Source: Nitrosospira briensis
Lineage (GTDB): Bacteria; Pseudomonadota; Gammaproteobacteria; Burkholderiales; Nitrosomonadaceae
Assembly: GCF_900115125.1 (NCBI RefSeq)
Contig: NZ_FOVJ01000007.1
Span: 1-64,000 of the forward strand
Direction of reading: 5' to 3'
DNA length: 64,000 nt
Shown: piece by piece, positions 52,560 through 62,370 of the stretch
How positions within the stretch are numbered: position 1 is the stretch's first letter
Layout of the letters: each line of letters starts with the position of its first letter
Program-made: the position numbers and the translations under genes
Notes under the pieces: generated by a model
Database searches by the model: none
Seen by the model: only the letters and a program-made list of their open reading frames with translations
What the model was told of the DNA's origin: nothing

Positions 52560-53882
52560 ATGATACCTGTGAAGTCTTTCAGCGAGCGGCGCCAGGATGT
52601 CGCATCCCAAATGCGCAAGGGCATTGCCATCATTCCTACTGCGCCGGAGCGGGTGCGAAACCGGGATGCGCACTATCCTTATCGCTTCGACAGCTATTTT
52701 TACTACCTGACGGGTTTCAGCGAGCCGGAGGCAGTTCTCGTGGTCGTGGCGGAATCCGATAAAGGGACCTCAAAAAACATTCTGTTTTGCCGCGAGAAGA
52801 ATGCCGAACGCGAAATCTGGGACGGTTTCCGTTATGGTCCGGACGCTGCGCGGGAAGCATTCGGGTTTGACGAAACATACCCCATAGGCAAACTCGACGA
52901 AATGCTGCCCAGGCTACTTGCCGGCCAGCCCTCCCTATATTGCGCCTTGGGCCACGATACGGAGTGGGACGCGCGCGTGCTCGGCTGGGTCAACCAGGTG
53001 CGGCAACAGTCACGCAGCGGCATTACCGCACCCGCCGAGATTCGGGATGTCCGGCTGTTGCTCGATGAGATGCGCCTATTCAAAAGCACGGAAGAGCTTC
53101 AAGTCATGCATCGCGCGGCAGAGATTTCCGGCGGCGCACATCGTCGCGCGATGCAGAAAACCCGGCCCGGCATGGGGGAATACGAAGTAGAGGCTGAACT
53201 GTTGCACGAGTTCAGGCGGCATGGAGCGCAGGCCCCCGCCTACACGTCAATTGTAGCCGGCGGTGCGAACGCCTGCGTTCTCCATTATGTCGAAAACAAT
53301 GCCATGCTTAAGGATGGCGACCTGCTGTTGATTGACGCGGGCTGTGAGCTGGACGGCTACGCGGCCGACATTACCCGCACTTTTCCGGTTAATGGAAAAT
53401 TCAGTCCCGCACAAAGGGATTTGTATCAACTGGTACTTTCGGCGCAGGCAGCAGCGATAGCCGAGGTAAAGCCCGGCAATACCTGGGATGCGCCGCATAA
53501 TGCCGCTGTGCAGGTACTGGCTCAGGGTTTTGTTGATTTTGGCCTGTGCCATGGAAACGTCGATGAGGTCATCCAGACCGAAGATTACAAGCGCTTCTAC
53601 ATGCACCGCACAGGTCATTGGCTGGGATTGGATGTGCACGACGCAGGCGAGTATAAGTGCAACGGAGAATGGCGCCCCTTGCATCCGGGGATGACCCTGA
53701 CGGTGGAACCCGGTTGCTATATTCGTCCAGCGGATAATGTTCCTTCTCATTTCTGGAATATCGGAATACGAATCGAAGACGACGTGGTGGTAACGGAGAC
53801 GGGTTGTGAAGTATTGACCTCGACTGCTCCCAAGACCGTTGCGGAGATCGAAGAACTCATGCAGCATCAACACAATGGATGA
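52560..53882 (+). CDS. pepP: Xaa-Pro aminopeptidase
   Basis: Removes N-terminal residues preceding proline. The 440-residue M24B peptidase has an AMP_N domain (about 1-135, NRDAHYPYRFDSYFYYLTGF) and a pita-bread domain with the two-metal ligands: Asp in LLIDAGCELDGYAADITRTF (about 256-275), His in HRTGHWLGLDVHD (about 351-363), Glu in LTVEPGCY (about 382) and the C-terminal Glu in GIRIEDDVVVTETG. It sits upstream of ubiH, a pairing kept in E. coli. Confidence 0.95.
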   Translation: MIPVKSFSERRQDVASQMRKGIAIIPTAPERVRNRDAHYPYRFDSYFYYLTGFSEPEAVLVVVAESDKGTSKNILFCREKNAEREIWDGFRYGPDAAREAFGFDETYPIGKLDEMLPRLLAGQPSLYCALGHDTEWDARVLGWVNQVRQQSRSGITAPAEIRDVRLLLDEMRLFKSTEELQVMHRAAEISGGAHRRAMQKTRPGMGEYEVEAELLHEFRRHGAQAPAYTSIVAGGANACVLHYVENNAMLKDGDLLLIDAGCELDGYAADITRTFPVNGKFSPAQRDLYQLVLSAQAAAIAEVKPGNTWDAPHNAAVQVLAQGFVDFGLCHGNVDEVIQTEDYKRFYMHRTGHWLGLDVHDAGEYKCNGEWRPLHPGMTLTVEPGCYIRPADNVPSHFWNIGIRIEDDVVVTETGCEVLTSTAPKTVAEIEELMQHQHNG

Positions 53883-54240
53883 AAATAACCGAATCATCAT
53901 AAAGCGCATATACCGGGACGGTGAAAAAGGCGCGTCGGAAGAAGAGATGCACGCTTTCCGCACGGGTGGCGCGAGCCCGGCCGGTCGCTGGCTGGCTTAC
54001 CTGATCCTTGTTCCGTTATTTATCATCATGGCGGTTCTCGGCATTTTCTTTTTTACCGCATTTCTTGCGCTATTTGCCGTTGCAGCCATAGGCCTTGGGT
54101 TCCGTTTATGGTGGCTGCGCCGCAAATTGCGTAAATCGATGGAGGCGGCGGAGGGGCAATATGTTGTCATCGAGGATGCGGAAATCGTCGAAGAAAGCAC
54201 GAAGAAGACAGACGAAACCGATACTCACGGCCGGCCGTGA
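53875..54240 (+). CDS. small membrane protein of the pepP-ubiH operon
   Basis: A 121-residue protein with a basic N-terminus, a strongly hydrophobic stretch (about 42-76, probably two close helices) followed by a basic RLWWLRRKLRKS, and an acidic tail (VIEDAEIVEES). I do not recognise the family. ATG 53875 overlaps the pepP stop by 8 bases, so translation is coupled; an earlier in-frame ATG at 53839 lies deeper inside pepP. The position before ubiH hints at a membrane role in the same operon. Confidence 0.72.
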   Translation: MDENNRIIIKRIYRDGEKGASEEEMHAFRTGGASPAGRWLAYLILVPLFIIMAVLGIFFFTAFLALFAVAAIGLGFRLWWLRRKLRKSMEAAEGQYVVIEDAEIVEESTKKTDETDTHGRP

Positions 54241-54315
54241 AGCATAAGCGGCAATAAACCGCTAACCGGAGGGGTCCGAGGCAGAACATTACTCAGGAAA
54301 TCACGCTGAAGCAAA

Positions 54316-55614
54316 ATGAACGTCAATCACCAGGATTACGACCTTATCATCATCGGTGGCGGGCCGGTAGGCATGGCCCTGGCGCTGGCCCTGCGCGGCA
54401 GCGGCACATCCGTACTGTTACTCGAAGCCCGCGGACTGCCTGGTAAAACGGAAGACCCCCGGCCTTTGGCATTATCTTACGGCAGCCGGCTCATCCTGCA
54501 GCGCCTGGGCGTGTGGAAGGGGTTACCGGGAGTGTCTCCCATCCTTACCATTCATATCTCCAATCGCGGGGGACTGGGCCGAACTGTATTGACCGCCGCC
54601 GAAACCGGAGTACCCGCCCTGGGCTATGTGATAAACCATCACGACTTGTTTCGGGCCATGTATAGGGCGCTGAAAAATTGCGACGCGGGTGAGCTGGAAT
54701 ATCTGACCGGGGCGCAGGTAACGCGACTGGAAACCCACGCCGGGCAGGGGCAGGTTGAATTCCAGCATGATGGAGTGACAAAAAAAGCAACGGCCAGGCT
54801 GCTGGTAGTGGCAGATGGAGGCCGGCTCATCAGCCAGATTGAAGGCGTGACGCAGCATGTGCAGGATTACCAGCAATGGGCGGTTGTTGCGCGTGTTAAA
54901 ACAGAGCGCTTTGCGAACATAGCACCGTCCGCAATGGCCGAAGTGGCGAAGCCACCCGTGAAAGCATCCCCCTCCAGGCGCCGGCATTTCTCCCAGGCAA
55001 AGCACCTTGCCGATAACGATTCCCCGCATACCCAGCCTGGTGTCGCTTATGAACGCTTTACCCCCGACGGGCCGGTTGCGCTATTACCGTCCGGCGAGTA
55101 TTTTTCACTGGTTTGGACCGTCTCTCCTTCCGCAGCCGAAGAAATTCTGGCGTTGGATGATGTCTCGTTTCTTGCCCGCTTGCATGGGCACTTCGGCGAT
55201 CGCCTGGGCAAATTTATCGAGGCCGGCAAACGGTCCGGTTTCCCCCTGGCGCTGAAATATGCCACTCCCATTACAGCTTGCCGTGTTGTGCTGATTGGTA
55301 ACGCGGCGCAGACCCTGCATCCGGTTGCAGGACAAGGTTTCAATTTGGGACTGCGCGATGCCTGGGAACTGGCTGAGGAAATCATCGCATGGCCCACCGA
55401 GGCCGGTACACCGGCAATGCTTGCCCGATATGGCAGCAAGCGCCAGATGGACAGCAGCGTTGGGCGCATATTCACGGACTCCCTGGTGAAATTTTTCTCC
55501 AATGATGACCCCGTGCTGGGAACGGTGCGCAGCATGGGCTTAAGCGCCCTGGACTGCCTGCCTCAAGCCAAGCGTTTCGTTGCGCGCCGCATGATGTTTG
55601 GCGCACGAGGTTAA
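54316..55614 (+). CDS. ubiH: ubiquinone biosynthesis FAD hydroxylase, UbiH family
   Basis: FAD monooxygenase that hydroxylates the quinone ring. The 432 residues show the FAD fold DLIIIGGGPVGMALALALRG (about 9-28), EARGLPGKTEDPRPLALSYG S (about 38-58), LVVADGG (about 161) and the second FAD motif VLIGNAAQTLHPVAGQGFNL (about 325-344). UbiH, UbiI and UbiF are closely related; the pepP neighbourhood and this sequence favour UbiH, but the ring position cannot be fixed. There is a possible insertion near 205-235 (KASPSRRRHFSQAKH) not seen in shorter homologues. Confidence 0.88.
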   Translation: MNVNHQDYDLIIIGGGPVGMALALALRGSGTSVLLLEARGLPGKTEDPRPLALSYGSRLILQRLGVWKGLPGVSPILTIHISNRGGLGRTVLTAAETGVPALGYVINHHDLFRAMYRALKNCDAGELEYLTGAQVTRLETHAGQGQVEFQHDGVTKKATARLLVVADGGRLISQIEGVTQHVQDYQQWAVVARVKTERFANIAPSAMAEVAKPPVKASPSRRRHFSQAKHLADNDSPHTQPGVAYERFTPDGPVALLPSGEYFSLVWTVSPSAAEEILALDDVSFLARLHGHFGDRLGKFIEAGKRSGFPLALKYATPITACRVVLIGNAAQTLHPVAGQGFNLGLRDAWELAEEIIAWPTEAGTPAMLARYGSKRQMDSSVGRIFTDSLVKFFSNDDPVLGTVRSMGLSALDCLPQAKRFVARRMMFGARG

Positions 55615-55878
55615 CCAGACTAAAAAACGCTTCCGAAAGTAAGTCGGTACTATTTGTGCCTTATCGAATGCCATTTTCATTCCATCCAGATTCAGTATAT
55701 TGTTTGTAAAGGATAAAAAGAAAAACCGCGTAATAAGGGAAAGACACTTGCCGAAATTCCACAACCGTGGACCACGGGCTTCGGGGGTGGGCTCCTGAAG
55801 TCATGAGCATTTCCTGTTAAGATTGCACTGTTTTGTCTTATACCTGCTTTGCCGCTTGCATCGGCATTCAATCCAAAT
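55615..55878. other. intergenic region between ubiH and dusB
   Basis: 264 bases with no coding signal. The start chosen for dusB leaves this as a plausible promoter region for the dusB-fis transcript. Confidence 0.4.
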
Positions 55879-56892
55879 ATGCGAATCGGTTCTCATATTC
55901 TCAAAAACAAGCTTATCGTCGCCCCCATGGCGGGGGTGACTGACCGTCCTTTCCGCCAGTTGTGCAAGAGCCTGGGCGCGGGCATGGCAGTATCGGAAAT
56001 GGTATCGAGCAATTCGCTGCTGTGGGGCTCCGAAAAGACGCGGCGCCGGGCCAATCATGAAGGCGAAGTGGACCCGATTTCGGTACAGATTGCGGGCGCC
56101 GACCCGGCGATGATGGCCGAAGCTGCACGCTACAATGTGGGGCAAGGCGCGCAAATCATAGATATCAATATGGGCTGCCCCGCCAAGAAAATCTGCAATG
56201 TAATGGCAGGCTCCGCGCTGCTGCAAGATCAACCGCTGGTAGGCCGGATACTGGATGCGGTAGTGGGAGCGGTAAATGTTCCCGTCACCCTGAAAATCCG
56301 CACCGGCTGGGATAAGCAGCACAAGAATGCACTTGCCGTGGCGCGCATAGCCGAGAGCGCGGGAGTACAGGCATTGGCCATCCATGGGCGTACCCGCGCA
56401 TGCGCTTATACAGGGCATGCAGAATATGACACCATTGCCGCGGTAAAAGCCGCGGTGAATATCCCGGTAGTTGCCAATGGCGATATCACTACCCCGGAAA
56501 AAGCAAAACATGTACTTGAATTTACCGGGGCGGACGCAATCATGATCGGTCGCGCCGCCCAGGGCCGGCCCTGGATATTCCGGGAGATAAATTACTACCT
56601 TGCCACAGGCACGCACCTCCAACTGCCCGAAGTCGCCGAAATTCACCATGTACTCATCAAGCACCTGCACGACTTATACCAGTTCTATGGTGAATATTCC
56701 GGCGTGCGCATTGCCCGCAAGCACATCTCCTGGTACACAAAGGGGCTTGTAGGTTCTGCGGGGTTCCGTCACGCCATGAACCAGTTGCAAAGCACAGACC
56801 AGCAATTGTCGGCAGTAAACGAATTTTTCAGTGAACTTGCCGGCTACGGGCGGCGGTTGACTTACGTTGAAGCTGAGGAGTTGGTTGCATGA
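55879..56892 (+). CDS. dusB: tRNA-dihydrouridine synthase B
   Basis: Flavoenzyme reducing uridine to dihydrouridine in the tRNA D loop. From ATG 55879 it has 337 residues: IVAPMAGVTDRPFRQLCKSL GAG (about 14-36), INMGCPAKKICNVMAGSALL (about 96-115, catalytic Cys) and AIHGRTRACAYTGHAEYDTI (about 168-187), with GADAIMIGRAAQGRPWIF at the FMN phosphate site. Upstream in-frame TTG starts add residues not typical of the family. It overlaps fis by four bases (ATGA), the layout known from E. coli. Confidence 0.94.
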   Translation: MRIGSHILKNKLIVAPMAGVTDRPFRQLCKSLGAGMAVSEMVSSNSLLWGSEKTRRRANHEGEVDPISVQIAGADPAMMAEAARYNVGQGAQIIDINMGCPAKKICNVMAGSALLQDQPLVGRILDAVVGAVNVPVTLKIRTGWDKQHKNALAVARIAESAGVQALAIHGRTRACAYTGHAEYDTIAAVKAAVNIPVVANGDITTPEKAKHVLEFTGADAIMIGRAAQGRPWIFREINYYLATGTHLQLPEVAEIHHVLIKHLHDLYQFYGEYSGVRIARKHISWYTKGLVGSAGFRHAMNQLQSTDQQLSAVNEFFSELAGYGRRLTYVEAEELVA

Positions 56893-57131
56893 GCATTATT
56901 AACGAAAATGACATAGCCCGGTGCGTGCGCACGGCTGTGGAAGATTATTTCAACGATCTGGACGGCGAAAAGCCTCATGCCATTCATGATATGGTAATAC
57001 GCAGCGTGGAGAAGCCCCTGATTGAACTGGTATTGAATCACGTGGGCGGCAACCAGACCCGGGCTGCTGAATTACTCGGGATCAATCGCAATACGCTCCG
57101 CAATAAAATGAAGCTGTATCAGATCAAGTAG
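56889..57131 (+). CDS. fis: nucleoid protein Fis
   Basis: DNA-bending growth-phase regulator of 80 residues, shorter than the 98 of E. coli but typical for betaproteobacteria. The C-terminal helix-turn-helix NQTRAAELLGINRNTLRNKM KLYQI is diagnostic. It is translationally coupled to dusB. Confidence 0.95.
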   Translation: MSIINENDIARCVRTAVEDYFNDLDGEKPHAIHDMVIRSVEKPLIELVLNHVGGNQTRAAELLGINRNTLRNKMKLYQIK

Positions 57132-57235
57132 GGTGTCAGCCCGGTCAGTTCAACCGTACAGCTGCAAAACCGTCAAGTGGCGCAAGTGACCAGCGCAAAA
57201 GCAATGCTCCGATCCGTTTCCAATAATAATTCCAA

Positions 57236-58798
57236 ATGTCCATCAAACAAGCCCTGATCAGTGTTTCCGACAAAACCGGCATTGTCGAACTTGCGCGAGA
57301 GTTGCACCAGCTTGGGGTAGCCCTCCTGTCCACCGGCGGTACGGCAAAATTGCTGAAGGATTCCGGCCTTACGGTCACCGAGGTTGGAGATTACACCGGC
57401 TTTCCGGAAATGCTCGATGGTCGGGTAAAAACCCTGCATCCCAAGATACACGCAGGCATCCTGGCGCGCAAAGAACTGCCCGAGCATATGTCAGCCCTGG
57501 AGAAAGCGACGATCCCGGTTATTGATTTGGTGGTGGTGAATCTTTACCCTTTCAGCCAGACCATTGCCCGTCCGGAATGCACGCTGGAAGAGGCCATAGA
57601 AAACATCGATATCGGTGGTCCCACCATGGTGCGAGCGGCAGCGAAGAATTATAAAAGCGTGGCAGTGGTTACCGACCCTGAAGACTATACGGCTCTATTG
57701 GGGGAAATGAAGTCAGCGAGCGGCGCGGTCAGGCAGGAATTCCGCTTCCGCCTTGCTTGCAAGGCTTTTTCCCATACTGCTGCCTACGATAGCGCCATCG
57801 GCAATTACCTTACCTCAATGGAGGGCGAAAGCGGAGAACGGCAGTATTTTCCCGAGCGGCTCAATTTTAATTTCAGCATGGCCCAGCATTTGCGTTATGG
57901 AGAAAACCCCCATCAGCAGGCGGCTTTCTATCGCGACCTGTCGCCTGCTCCCGGCAGTTTGGCCAGCTATACCCAGTTGCAGGGCAAGGAACTGTCATAC
58001 AACAACATCGCCGATGCTGATGCCGCATGGGAATGCGTCAAGACATTCGATTTGCCCGCCTGCGTTATCCTCAAGCATGCCAATCCCTGTGGCGTAGCCG
58101 TGGCCGATACGCCGCTTGCGGCCTATAAGCTGGCGTTTGCCACAGATCCAACTTCCGCCTTCGGCGGAATCATCGCTTTCAATCGCACACTGGACGCGGC
58201 CGCGGCTGAGGCGGTAATCAAGCAATTCGTTGAAGTGATTATCGCGCCCCAGTTAACCGGCGAGGCGCAGCAGGCTTTAGCCGGGAAGGCCAACGTGCGC
58301 GTACTGACCTTGCCGGTAGAAGCCGGAAGCAATATGTTTGACTTTCGGCGCGTGGGTGGCGGATTGCTGGTCCAGACACCGGACAATCTCAACGTAACAG
58401 CCGCACAACTGAAAGTCGTGACCAAAGTCCAGCCGACAGCGCAACAATTAGAGGACCTCCTGTTCGCTTGGCGCGTAGCGAAATTCGTCAAGTCCAATGC
58501 AATCGTATTTTGCGCGAACGGCCAGACGCTGGGTGTCGGCGCAGGGCAAATGAGCCGGGTGGATAGCGCCCGCATTGCGTCGATAAAAGCGCAGAATGCG
58601 GGACTTAGCCTCGACGGCTCGGTAGTGGCGTCCGACGCATTTTTCCCGTTTCGCGACGGGTTGGACGTTGTCGTCAAGGCGGGCGCCCGGGCGGTTATCC
58701 AGCCCGGTGGCAGCGTGCGCGACGAAGAAGTCATTGCTGCCGCGGATGAGCAGGGGGTAGCAATGGTGGTCACAGGGGCCCGGCATTTCAGACATTGA
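57236..58798 (+). CDS. purH: bifunctional AICAR formyltransferase/IMP cyclohydrolase
   Basis: Last two steps of IMP synthesis. The 520 residues start with the MGS-like cyclohydrolase domain ([21 protein letters not shown], about 3-23; [11 protein letters not shown], about 31; [15 protein letters not shown], about 62). The AICARFT domain has [14 protein letters not shown] (about 219), [13 protein letters not shown] (about 275, catalytic Lys-His) and the C-terminal [13 protein letters not shown] ... [18 protein letters not shown] block. It lies 104 bases after fis and is followed by purD. Confidence 0.96.
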   Translation: MSIKQALISVSDKTGIVELARELHQLGVALLSTGGTAKLLKDSGLTVTEVGDYTGFPEMLDGRVKTLHPKIHAGILARKELPEHMSALEKATIPVIDLVVVNLYPFSQTIARPECTLEEAIENIDIGGPTMVRAAAKNYKSVAVVTDPEDYTALLGEMKSASGAVRQEFRFRLACKAFSHTAAYDSAIGNYLTSMEGESGERQYFPERLNFNFSMAQHLRYGENPHQQAAFYRDLSPAPGSLASYTQLQGKELSYNNIADADAAWECVKTFDLPACVILKHANPCGVAVADTPLAAYKLAFATDPTSAFGGIIAFNRTLDAAAAEAVIKQFVEVIIAPQLTGEAQQALAGKANVRVLTLPVEAGSNMFDFRRVGGGLLVQTPDNLNVTAAQLKVVTKVQPTAQQLEDLLFAWRVAKFVKSNAIVFCANGQTLGVGAGQMSRVDSARIASIKAQNAGLSLDGSVVASDAFFPFRDGLDVVVKAGARAVIQPGGSVRDEEVIAAADEQGVAMVVTGARHFRH

Positions 58799-58970
58799 TA
58801 TGCGAAATTACATTCAGGCAATATCCGGTATTTGGTCGCCTTTCAGGGTTTTTATCAAATAATTGCCAGTTTTCGCCGATGCCCTATAACCGAGATCAGT
58901 CAGCGATCGCAGCGGTAAAGCGGTGAGAAGGAGCAATCCAGGTGATAGCAACCAATATGAAATCAAGAAA

Positions 58971-60293
58971 ATGAAGCTATTGAAATTACTTGTAATCGGG
59001 GGAGGCGCAAGGGAACATGCCTTGGCGTGGAAACTGCTTCGGTCACCAGGCAACGTAAAAGTCTTTGTCGCCCCTGGCAATGCAGGCACGTCCCTGGAAG
59101 ACGGGCTGGAGAATCTTCCCATCACGGCCATTCCCGAATTGGTGGACTTTGCCAAAAAGGAATCCATTGCATTCACGATCGTTGGACCGGAAGCCCCGCT
59201 CGCGGATGGCATTGTCGACGCCTTCCGCGCCGCCGGGCAAAAAATTCTTGGCCCCACCCGGCAAGCTGCGCGGCTTGAAACGTCCAAGGATTTTGCCAAG
59301 TCCTTCATGCAGCGCCACGGAATTCCCACCGCGGCTTACGCCACCTTCACTTCCGCTTCCGAAGCGCATGATTACCTGAACGAGAAGGGTGCGCCCATCG
59401 TCATCAAGGCCGACGGACTGGCAGGCGGGAAAGGCGTGGTCGTGGCATCGACGCTGGACGAGGCCCATGCGGCAGTGGATAAGATGATGACGGAGGAGCA
59501 GCTGGGCGGTGCCGGAGCCCGCGTTGTAATCGAGGAATTCCTGGAGGGTGAGGAAGTCAGTTTTATTGTAATGGCCGATGGCCGCCACGTGCTACCGCTC
59601 GCTACCAGCCAGGATCACAAGCGCCTGAAAGATGGCGACCAGGGACCCATCACAGGCGGCATGGGCGCATATTCGCCCGCACCGGCGGTTACGCCCGCTT
59701 TGCATGCGAAAATAATGCGCGAAGTGATCCATGCAGCTATGAATGGCATGGATCAGGAAGGCGAGCCCTACACGGGTTTTTTGTACGCCGGGCTTATGAT
59801 CATGCCGAACGGCGCCATCAAGGTGCTCGAGTTTAATTGCCGCATGGGCGATCCGGAAACCGAAGCCATCATGTTCCGTCTGAAGAGCAATTTTGTGACT
59901 TTGGTGGAGCATACGGTCAACGGAACGCTCGACAAGGTGGAGGCCGAGTGGGACCGGCGCGCCGCCCTGAGCGTCGTGATGGCGGCACACGGCTATCCTG
60001 GCTCGCCGCGCAAGGGCGATGTGATCCATGGCCTGCCGAATCCAACGCCCACGGAAACATCTGAAACGCCGGAAGCGGATTTTTATGTGTTTCATGCAGG
60101 CACAGCTCTTGGTAGCGAACATGGCAAGGAAATTGTGACGGCAGGGGGACGAGTGCTTTGCGTGACCGTGCTGGGTGACAGCGTAAAAATAGCGCAGCGC
60201 CGAGCCTACGAAATCGCCGAGCAAATCCGGTTCGACGGCTGCCAGATGCGGCACGACATAGGGCACTGGGCAATCAACCACCACCGAAGATAG
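58971..60293 (+). CDS. purD: phosphoribosylamine-glycine ligase
   Basis: ATP-grasp enzyme making GAR. From ATG 58971 it has 440 residues: LLVIGGGAREHALAWKL (about 6-22), GPEAPLADGIVDAFR (about 77), the ATP-grasp block KADGLAGGKGVVVA (about 145-158), HKRLKDGDQGPITGGMGAYS (about 215-234) and LEFNCRMGDPETEAIM (about 287-302). A GTG 16 codons earlier exists but adds residues unlike the family. It is 172 bases after purH and 55 bases before hemF. Confidence 0.95.
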   Translation: MKLLKLLVIGGGAREHALAWKLLRSPGNVKVFVAPGNAGTSLEDGLENLPITAIPELVDFAKKESIAFTIVGPEAPLADGIVDAFRAAGQKILGPTRQAARLETSKDFAKSFMQRHGIPTAAYATFTSASEAHDYLNEKGAPIVIKADGLAGGKGVVVASTLDEAHAAVDKMMTEEQLGGAGARVVIEEFLEGEEVSFIVMADGRHVLPLATSQDHKRLKDGDQGPITGGMGAYSPAPAVTPALHAKIMREVIHAAMNGMDQEGEPYTGFLYAGLMIMPNGAIKVLEFNCRMGDPETEAIMFRLKSNFVTLVEHTVNGTLDKVEAEWDRRAALSVVMAAHGYPGSPRKGDVIHGLPNPTPTETSETPEADFYVFHAGTALGSEHGKEIVTAGGRVLCVTVLGDSVKIAQRRAYEIAEQIRFDGCQMRHDIGHWAINHHRR

Positions 60294-60348
60294 ACTTAAA
60301 GGCAAGCCTGTCTGGCAACTTGAACCAGGCGGCATCACGGAAAATTGA

Positions 60349-61248
60349 ATGGACACCATTCAGCAGGCTAAGGAATTTTTCACCGGACTTCAGAAGCGCA
60401 TAGTCGAGCGCCTGGAGGAGGTGGACGGCAAACGCTTTCACCGCGACAAATGGGAACGCCCGGAAGGCGGCGGCGGTTTAAGCTGCGTGATGGAAGAAGG
60501 CAACGTGTTCGAGCGCGGCGGGGTGAACTACTCGCACGTATTCGGTGGCGGACTGCCCGCCTCCGCCACCGCGGCCCGACCGGAATTGTCAGGGCGCGGG
60601 TTCGAAGCGATGGGTGTATCCATTGTATTGCATCCTCGTAACCCCTACGCGCCCACGGTGCACCTGAATGTGCGTTACCTGGAAGCGCGCAAAGCGGATG
60701 CCGAGCCAGTGTGGTGGTTCGGCGGCGGCATGGACCTGACCCCGTATTACGGTTTTGAAGAAGACGCCATACATTTTCACCAGACGTGCAAAGATGCGCT
60801 ACAGCCTTTTGGAAGCGATCACCATCCACGTTTCAAAAAATGGTGCGACCATTATTTCTACCTGAAGCATCGCAAGGAGCCGCGTGGCATCGGCGGCATT
60901 TTTTTTGATGACCTGGGCAAACCCGACTTCGACAGCTGTTTCAACCTGACCAAAAGCGTCGGCGATCACTTCGTGACTGCCTATTTACCGATCCTGGAGC
61001 GACGCCTGAATACGCCTTACGGCGAGCGCGAACGTGATTTCCAGGCCTACCGCCGGGGCCGCTATGTGGAATTCAATCTGGTGTGGGACCGTGGGACGCT
61101 GTTTGGCCTGCAATCGGGTGGGCGTACCGAATCGATTCTTATGTCGCTGCCACCTATAGTGAAATGGCGTTATGACTGGAAGCCGGAGGTTGGCAGCGCT
61201 GAAGATAAGCTTTATACGGATTTTCTGATTGGGAAAGACTGGGTGTGA
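60349..61248 (+). CDS. hemF: oxygen-dependent coproporphyrinogen III oxidase
   Basis: Oxidatively decarboxylates coproporphyrinogen III to protoporphyrinogen IX with O2. The 299 residues contain the family blocks [20 protein letters not shown] (about 40-59), [20 protein letters not shown] (about 90-109), [13 protein letters not shown] (about 122-134), [14 protein letters not shown] (about 180) and the C-terminal [24 protein letters not shown]. An obligate aerobe with high cytochrome content would depend on it. Confidence 0.96.
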   Translation: MDTIQQAKEFFTGLQKRIVERLEEVDGKRFHRDKWERPEGGGGLSCVMEEGNVFERGGVNYSHVFGGGLPASATAARPELSGRGFEAMGVSIVLHPRNPYAPTVHLNVRYLEARKADAEPVWWFGGGMDLTPYYGFEEDAIHFHQTCKDALQPFGSDHHPRFKKWCDHYFYLKHRKEPRGIGGIFFDDLGKPDFDSCFNLTKSVGDHFVTAYLPILERRLNTPYGERERDFQAYRRGRYVEFNLVWDRGTLFGLQSGGRTESILMSLPPIVKWRYDWKPEVGSAEDKLYTDFLIGKDWV

Positions 61249-61357
61249 CGGGTTTCAGCACTCCTCCCGCGTCATTGCTCGCGAAATAATTGCGACGGCT
61301 TATCAATTGGGCAACGTCATATTATGAAGCCGGTTTTTGTTATAAAATACGCGTAAT

Positions 61358-61433
<76 letters not shown>

Positions 61434-61455
61434 ATAACCCATTCTAAACAGGCCC

Positions 61456-61496
61456 AACCCGCTAAAGTCCAAAAGATTTGCGGGTTTTTGTTTTTT
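61456..61496 (+). terminator. terminator after tRNA-Ala
   Basis: AACCCGC and GCGGGTT (7 bp) enclose a 17-base loop and are followed by two T runs (TTTTTGTTTTTT). It lies 22 bases after the tRNA. Confidence 0.75.
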
Positions 61497-61751
61497 GCCG
61501 TCTAAGCTCATCTGTTGAAAATCGTGGGGGCATAGGGGGCATGATTCCGCAACAAGTGCCCTCAGTGCACCCGTCGTACTTTTGTTTTCAGATCAACCGA
61601 GTCTGGCGCCATCCATTTTTAGGGGCCGAGTCAGGGATTAGCGCAAGCCCCTTGGACCCGAAAAGCTAACTATCAATCTAATCCCGAATTCCTAAATCAG
61701 ATCACCTGCTATCGAAACTAAAACATGGACCTTTAAATCGATTAGTCCGGC
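61497..61751. other. possible attachment-site region, no gene seen
   Basis: From the tRNA terminator to the next hairpin there is no supported gene. The motif GTGGGGGCATAGGGGGCA near 61525-61542 resembles sequence often seen beside integrase genes in this group of bacteria, but no integrase or duplicated tRNA end is visible in the window. Confidence 0.35.
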
Positions 61752-61776
61752 AATAAAAAACCCGCCGAAGCGGGTT
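61752..61776 (-). terminator. UUCG-capped terminator of the small minus-strand gene
   Basis: Read on the minus strand: AACCCGC-TTCG-GCGGGTT then six T residues and ATT. It is identical over 25 bases to the terminator at 13939-13963. It lies 82 bases past the stop of the small gene at 61859-62056, supporting that gene as transcribed. Confidence 0.8.
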
Positions 61777-61858
61777 AGTACATCCTGTGTATCAAATAAA
61801 CGTTCTAGCTACGCACCTTCCAAGCGGGGAAGTTGCCTGCTGATATTAGTATTAATAC

Positions 61859-62056
61859 TTAATCCACGTTTGCTTGCATTTCATAACCAGCGTTCTGGTA
61901 GAGCTTAGCTGGAGCCTCATAATTATTTGCAGTTAAAGCAGTTTGTTCGACTGCGTTAGCCTTGAAATTATCTGTAGGCGCGACGGTCGATAGCAACGCT
62001 GTCATCATGCTTGCGACGTATATTACCGCAATAAATTTTCCGTTTTCCTTTTCCAT
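61859..62056 (-). CDS. small single-span or exported peptide, unknown
   Basis: A 65-residue peptide. ATG 62056 has GGAG 6 bases ahead; a GTG one codon earlier and a TTG further up are alternatives. A charged start (MEKENGK) is followed by a hydrophobic segment (about 8-26, FIAVIYVASMMTALLSTVAP) that could be a membrane anchor or a signal peptide. The rest is polar and Asn/Ala-rich (ANNYEAPAKLYQNAGYEM). No family was recognised. A ribosome site, leader-like start and a perfect terminator together make it a credible gene. Confidence 0.6.
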   Translation of the reverse strand: MEKENGKFIAVIYVASMMTALLSTVAPTDNFKANAVEQTALTANNYEAPAKLYQNAGYEMQANVD

Positions 62057-62370
62057 CACATGCTCCAACGTATAAAATTAGAATTTCCACTTCTAACCTT
62101 CGTTTTCCACTCCATATTCTCAGTTGTGAGGAATTTGTGAAGTGCGTGTGAATATTATGTGAGTCTTTTTGAAGAGTCAAGTCCTTTTTAGGGGATGCGT
62201 TGCAATGCGTCGTGAAGTATTTGAAATACCATGAACGGCAGCGGCTGAACGGTAAAGAGCGGGGGGCTGGCAAGCATTGCCCATCACGCTGCTGTCATTT
62301 GACAATTGGGCCGACGAGAGTATTTTCTTGTGTTCTGTGAGCCACAGCAGTTTGGCTCTAAATGGAAGGA
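62057..62370. other. intergenic region, no gene seen
   Basis: 314 bases, A+T-rich close to the small gene (about 62080-62170) and otherwise featureless. It probably contains the promoter of the small minus-strand gene. Confidence 0.4.
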
